Assembly: GCA_964638865.1 (NCBI GenBank)
Contig: CAZXBG010000191.1
Coordinates: 1 to 5,779, forward strand
Source of the DNA: UBA7236 sp964638865
GTDB taxonomy: Bacteria; Bacteroidota; Bacteroidia; Chitinophagales; BACL12
Direction of reading: 5' to 3'
DNA length: 5,779 bases
A program made the position numbers and the translations under genes. Below, piece after piece: positions 5,381 through 5,779 of this stretch. Numbering within the stretch: the first letter of the stretch is position 1; the number at the start of each line of letters is the position of its first letter. The notes beneath the pieces were generated by a model. The model did no database searches. It was not told the origin of the DNA and was given only the letters and a program-made list of their open reading frames with translations.

Positions 5381-5626
5381 ATGAAAAAATTATCTTATTT
5401 GACCATCGCCCTGGCACTTACCATATTTGTATCCTGTAAAGGAAAATCTGCAAAAGATGCGGAACAGGAAAGACTGGACAGTTTATCTACTCAGGTAGAA
5501 ACAGGCGCTTCTGAATCCATTGAAAATGCAGCTAAGGTTGACGAAGTTTTAAACCAATCATCTGATGATGAATTGTTTGGAACTGATGTTGATGACGCTG
5601 CTGTGGAAAGTGCAACGAAGAAATAA
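5381..5626 (+). CDS. Small acidic lipoprotein, family unknown
   Basis: I do not recognise this 81-aa protein. Residues 1-18 form a lipoprotein signal peptide (MKK, then a hydrophobic core LTIALALTIF), and the lipobox FVSC puts the lipidated cysteine at 19. The mature part is about 63 residues, rich in Asp, Glu, Ser and Ala, and looks helical or disordered. It includes KDAEQERLDSLS and a strongly acidic C-terminal half (SSDDELFGTDVDDAAVES) ending TKK. The residues after Cys (KGKS) lack the acidic surface-export signal described in some Bacteroidota, so a periplasm-facing anchor is a reasonable guess. It lies 56 bases after der, with a candidate -7 element between them, and a strong terminator follows. 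Coding status is supported by the signal peptide, ATG and terminator. Confidence 0.8.
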   Translation: MKKLSYLTIALALTIFVSCKGKSAKDAEQERLDSLSTQVETGASESIENAAKVDEVLNQSSDDELFGTDVDDAAVESATKK

Positions 5627-5642
5627 TTAAAAGGATATAATT

Positions 5643-5675
5643 AAAAAAAAGCCGACATAAATGTTGGCTTTTTTT
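5643..5675 (+). terminator. Strong intrinsic terminator after the lipoprotein gene
   Basis: Eight A (5643-5650) precede GCCGACA (5651-5657), a TAAA loop, TGTTGGC (5662-5668) and seven T (5669-5675). The core stem is 7 bp with one G-T pair, and the flanking A and T runs can extend it. It begins 16 bases after the lipoprotein stop. The A-run makes it potentially bidirectional. Confidence 0.9.
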
Positions 5676-5758
5676 GTTTTGAAAAATTTAAAAGAAGGAA
5701 TTTGTTATCGGATGAAAATTAAGCTTAAATATTAGGAAACGCCCACTAAAATCAAATT

Positions 5759-5779
5759 ATGAGTCAAATGAGGTATTGC
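5759..5779 (+). CDS. Possible start of a further gene (cut by window end)
   Basis: An ATG at 5759 opens a frame MSQMRYC that runs off the window after seven codons. It follows an A-rich leader (CCACTAAAATCAAATT), like the other starts here, and lies downstream of the lipoprotein terminator. Seven codons are too few to establish coding or suggest a function. The 83 bases before it (5676-5758) hold nothing else I can identify. Confidence 0.25.

Overview
The window looks like ordinary chromosomal DNA from a Gram-negative member of the Bacteroidota; I cannot place it below phylum. The evidence is a low-GC, A-rich sequence, no Shine-Dalgarno-like motif before any confidently called start, and several matches to the Bacteroidota -7 promoter element TAnnTTTG. 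The CMP-KDO synthetase gene implies a lipopolysaccharide outer membrane. The gaps carry the kind of short G-rich and hairpin repeats common in environmental genomes of this phylum.

Layout from left to right. Positions 1-223 hold repeats (a 23-bp exact direct repeat, a CACGAATG tandem and a small hairpin), then the terminator of the first gene. On the minus strand, 224-1099 encodes an exported LysM protein with a degenerate RlpA-like double-psi beta-barrel. The remaining genes are on the plus strand. A long-form NfeD membrane protease-like protein (1297-2670) is followed immediately by a four-copy G-rich 7-mer. Next come kdsB (2822-3556), a repeat-rich gap with an imperfect hairpin, and an initiator tRNA-fMet (3778-3850) with its own promoter. 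The essential ribosome-assembly GTPase gene der (4011-5324, GTG start) follows. Last are a small acidic lipoprotein (5381-5626) and a strong terminator. The final 21 bases may open another gene.

The genes are mostly housekeeping and envelope functions: peptidoglycan binding (LysM), membrane quality control (NfeD), LPS inner-core precursor supply (KdsB), translation initiation (tRNA-fMet) and 50S assembly (Der). They do not form one pathway. Apart from possible NfeD-kdsB read-through, most appear to be separate transcription units.

I see no convincing new defence, mobile or biosynthetic system. The points most worth checking are the barrel protein that lacks the RlpA catalytic motifs, the potential G-quadruplex abutting the NfeD stop codon, the near-identical 12-nt leaders abutting the starts of der and the lipoprotein, and the repeat families confined to the gaps.
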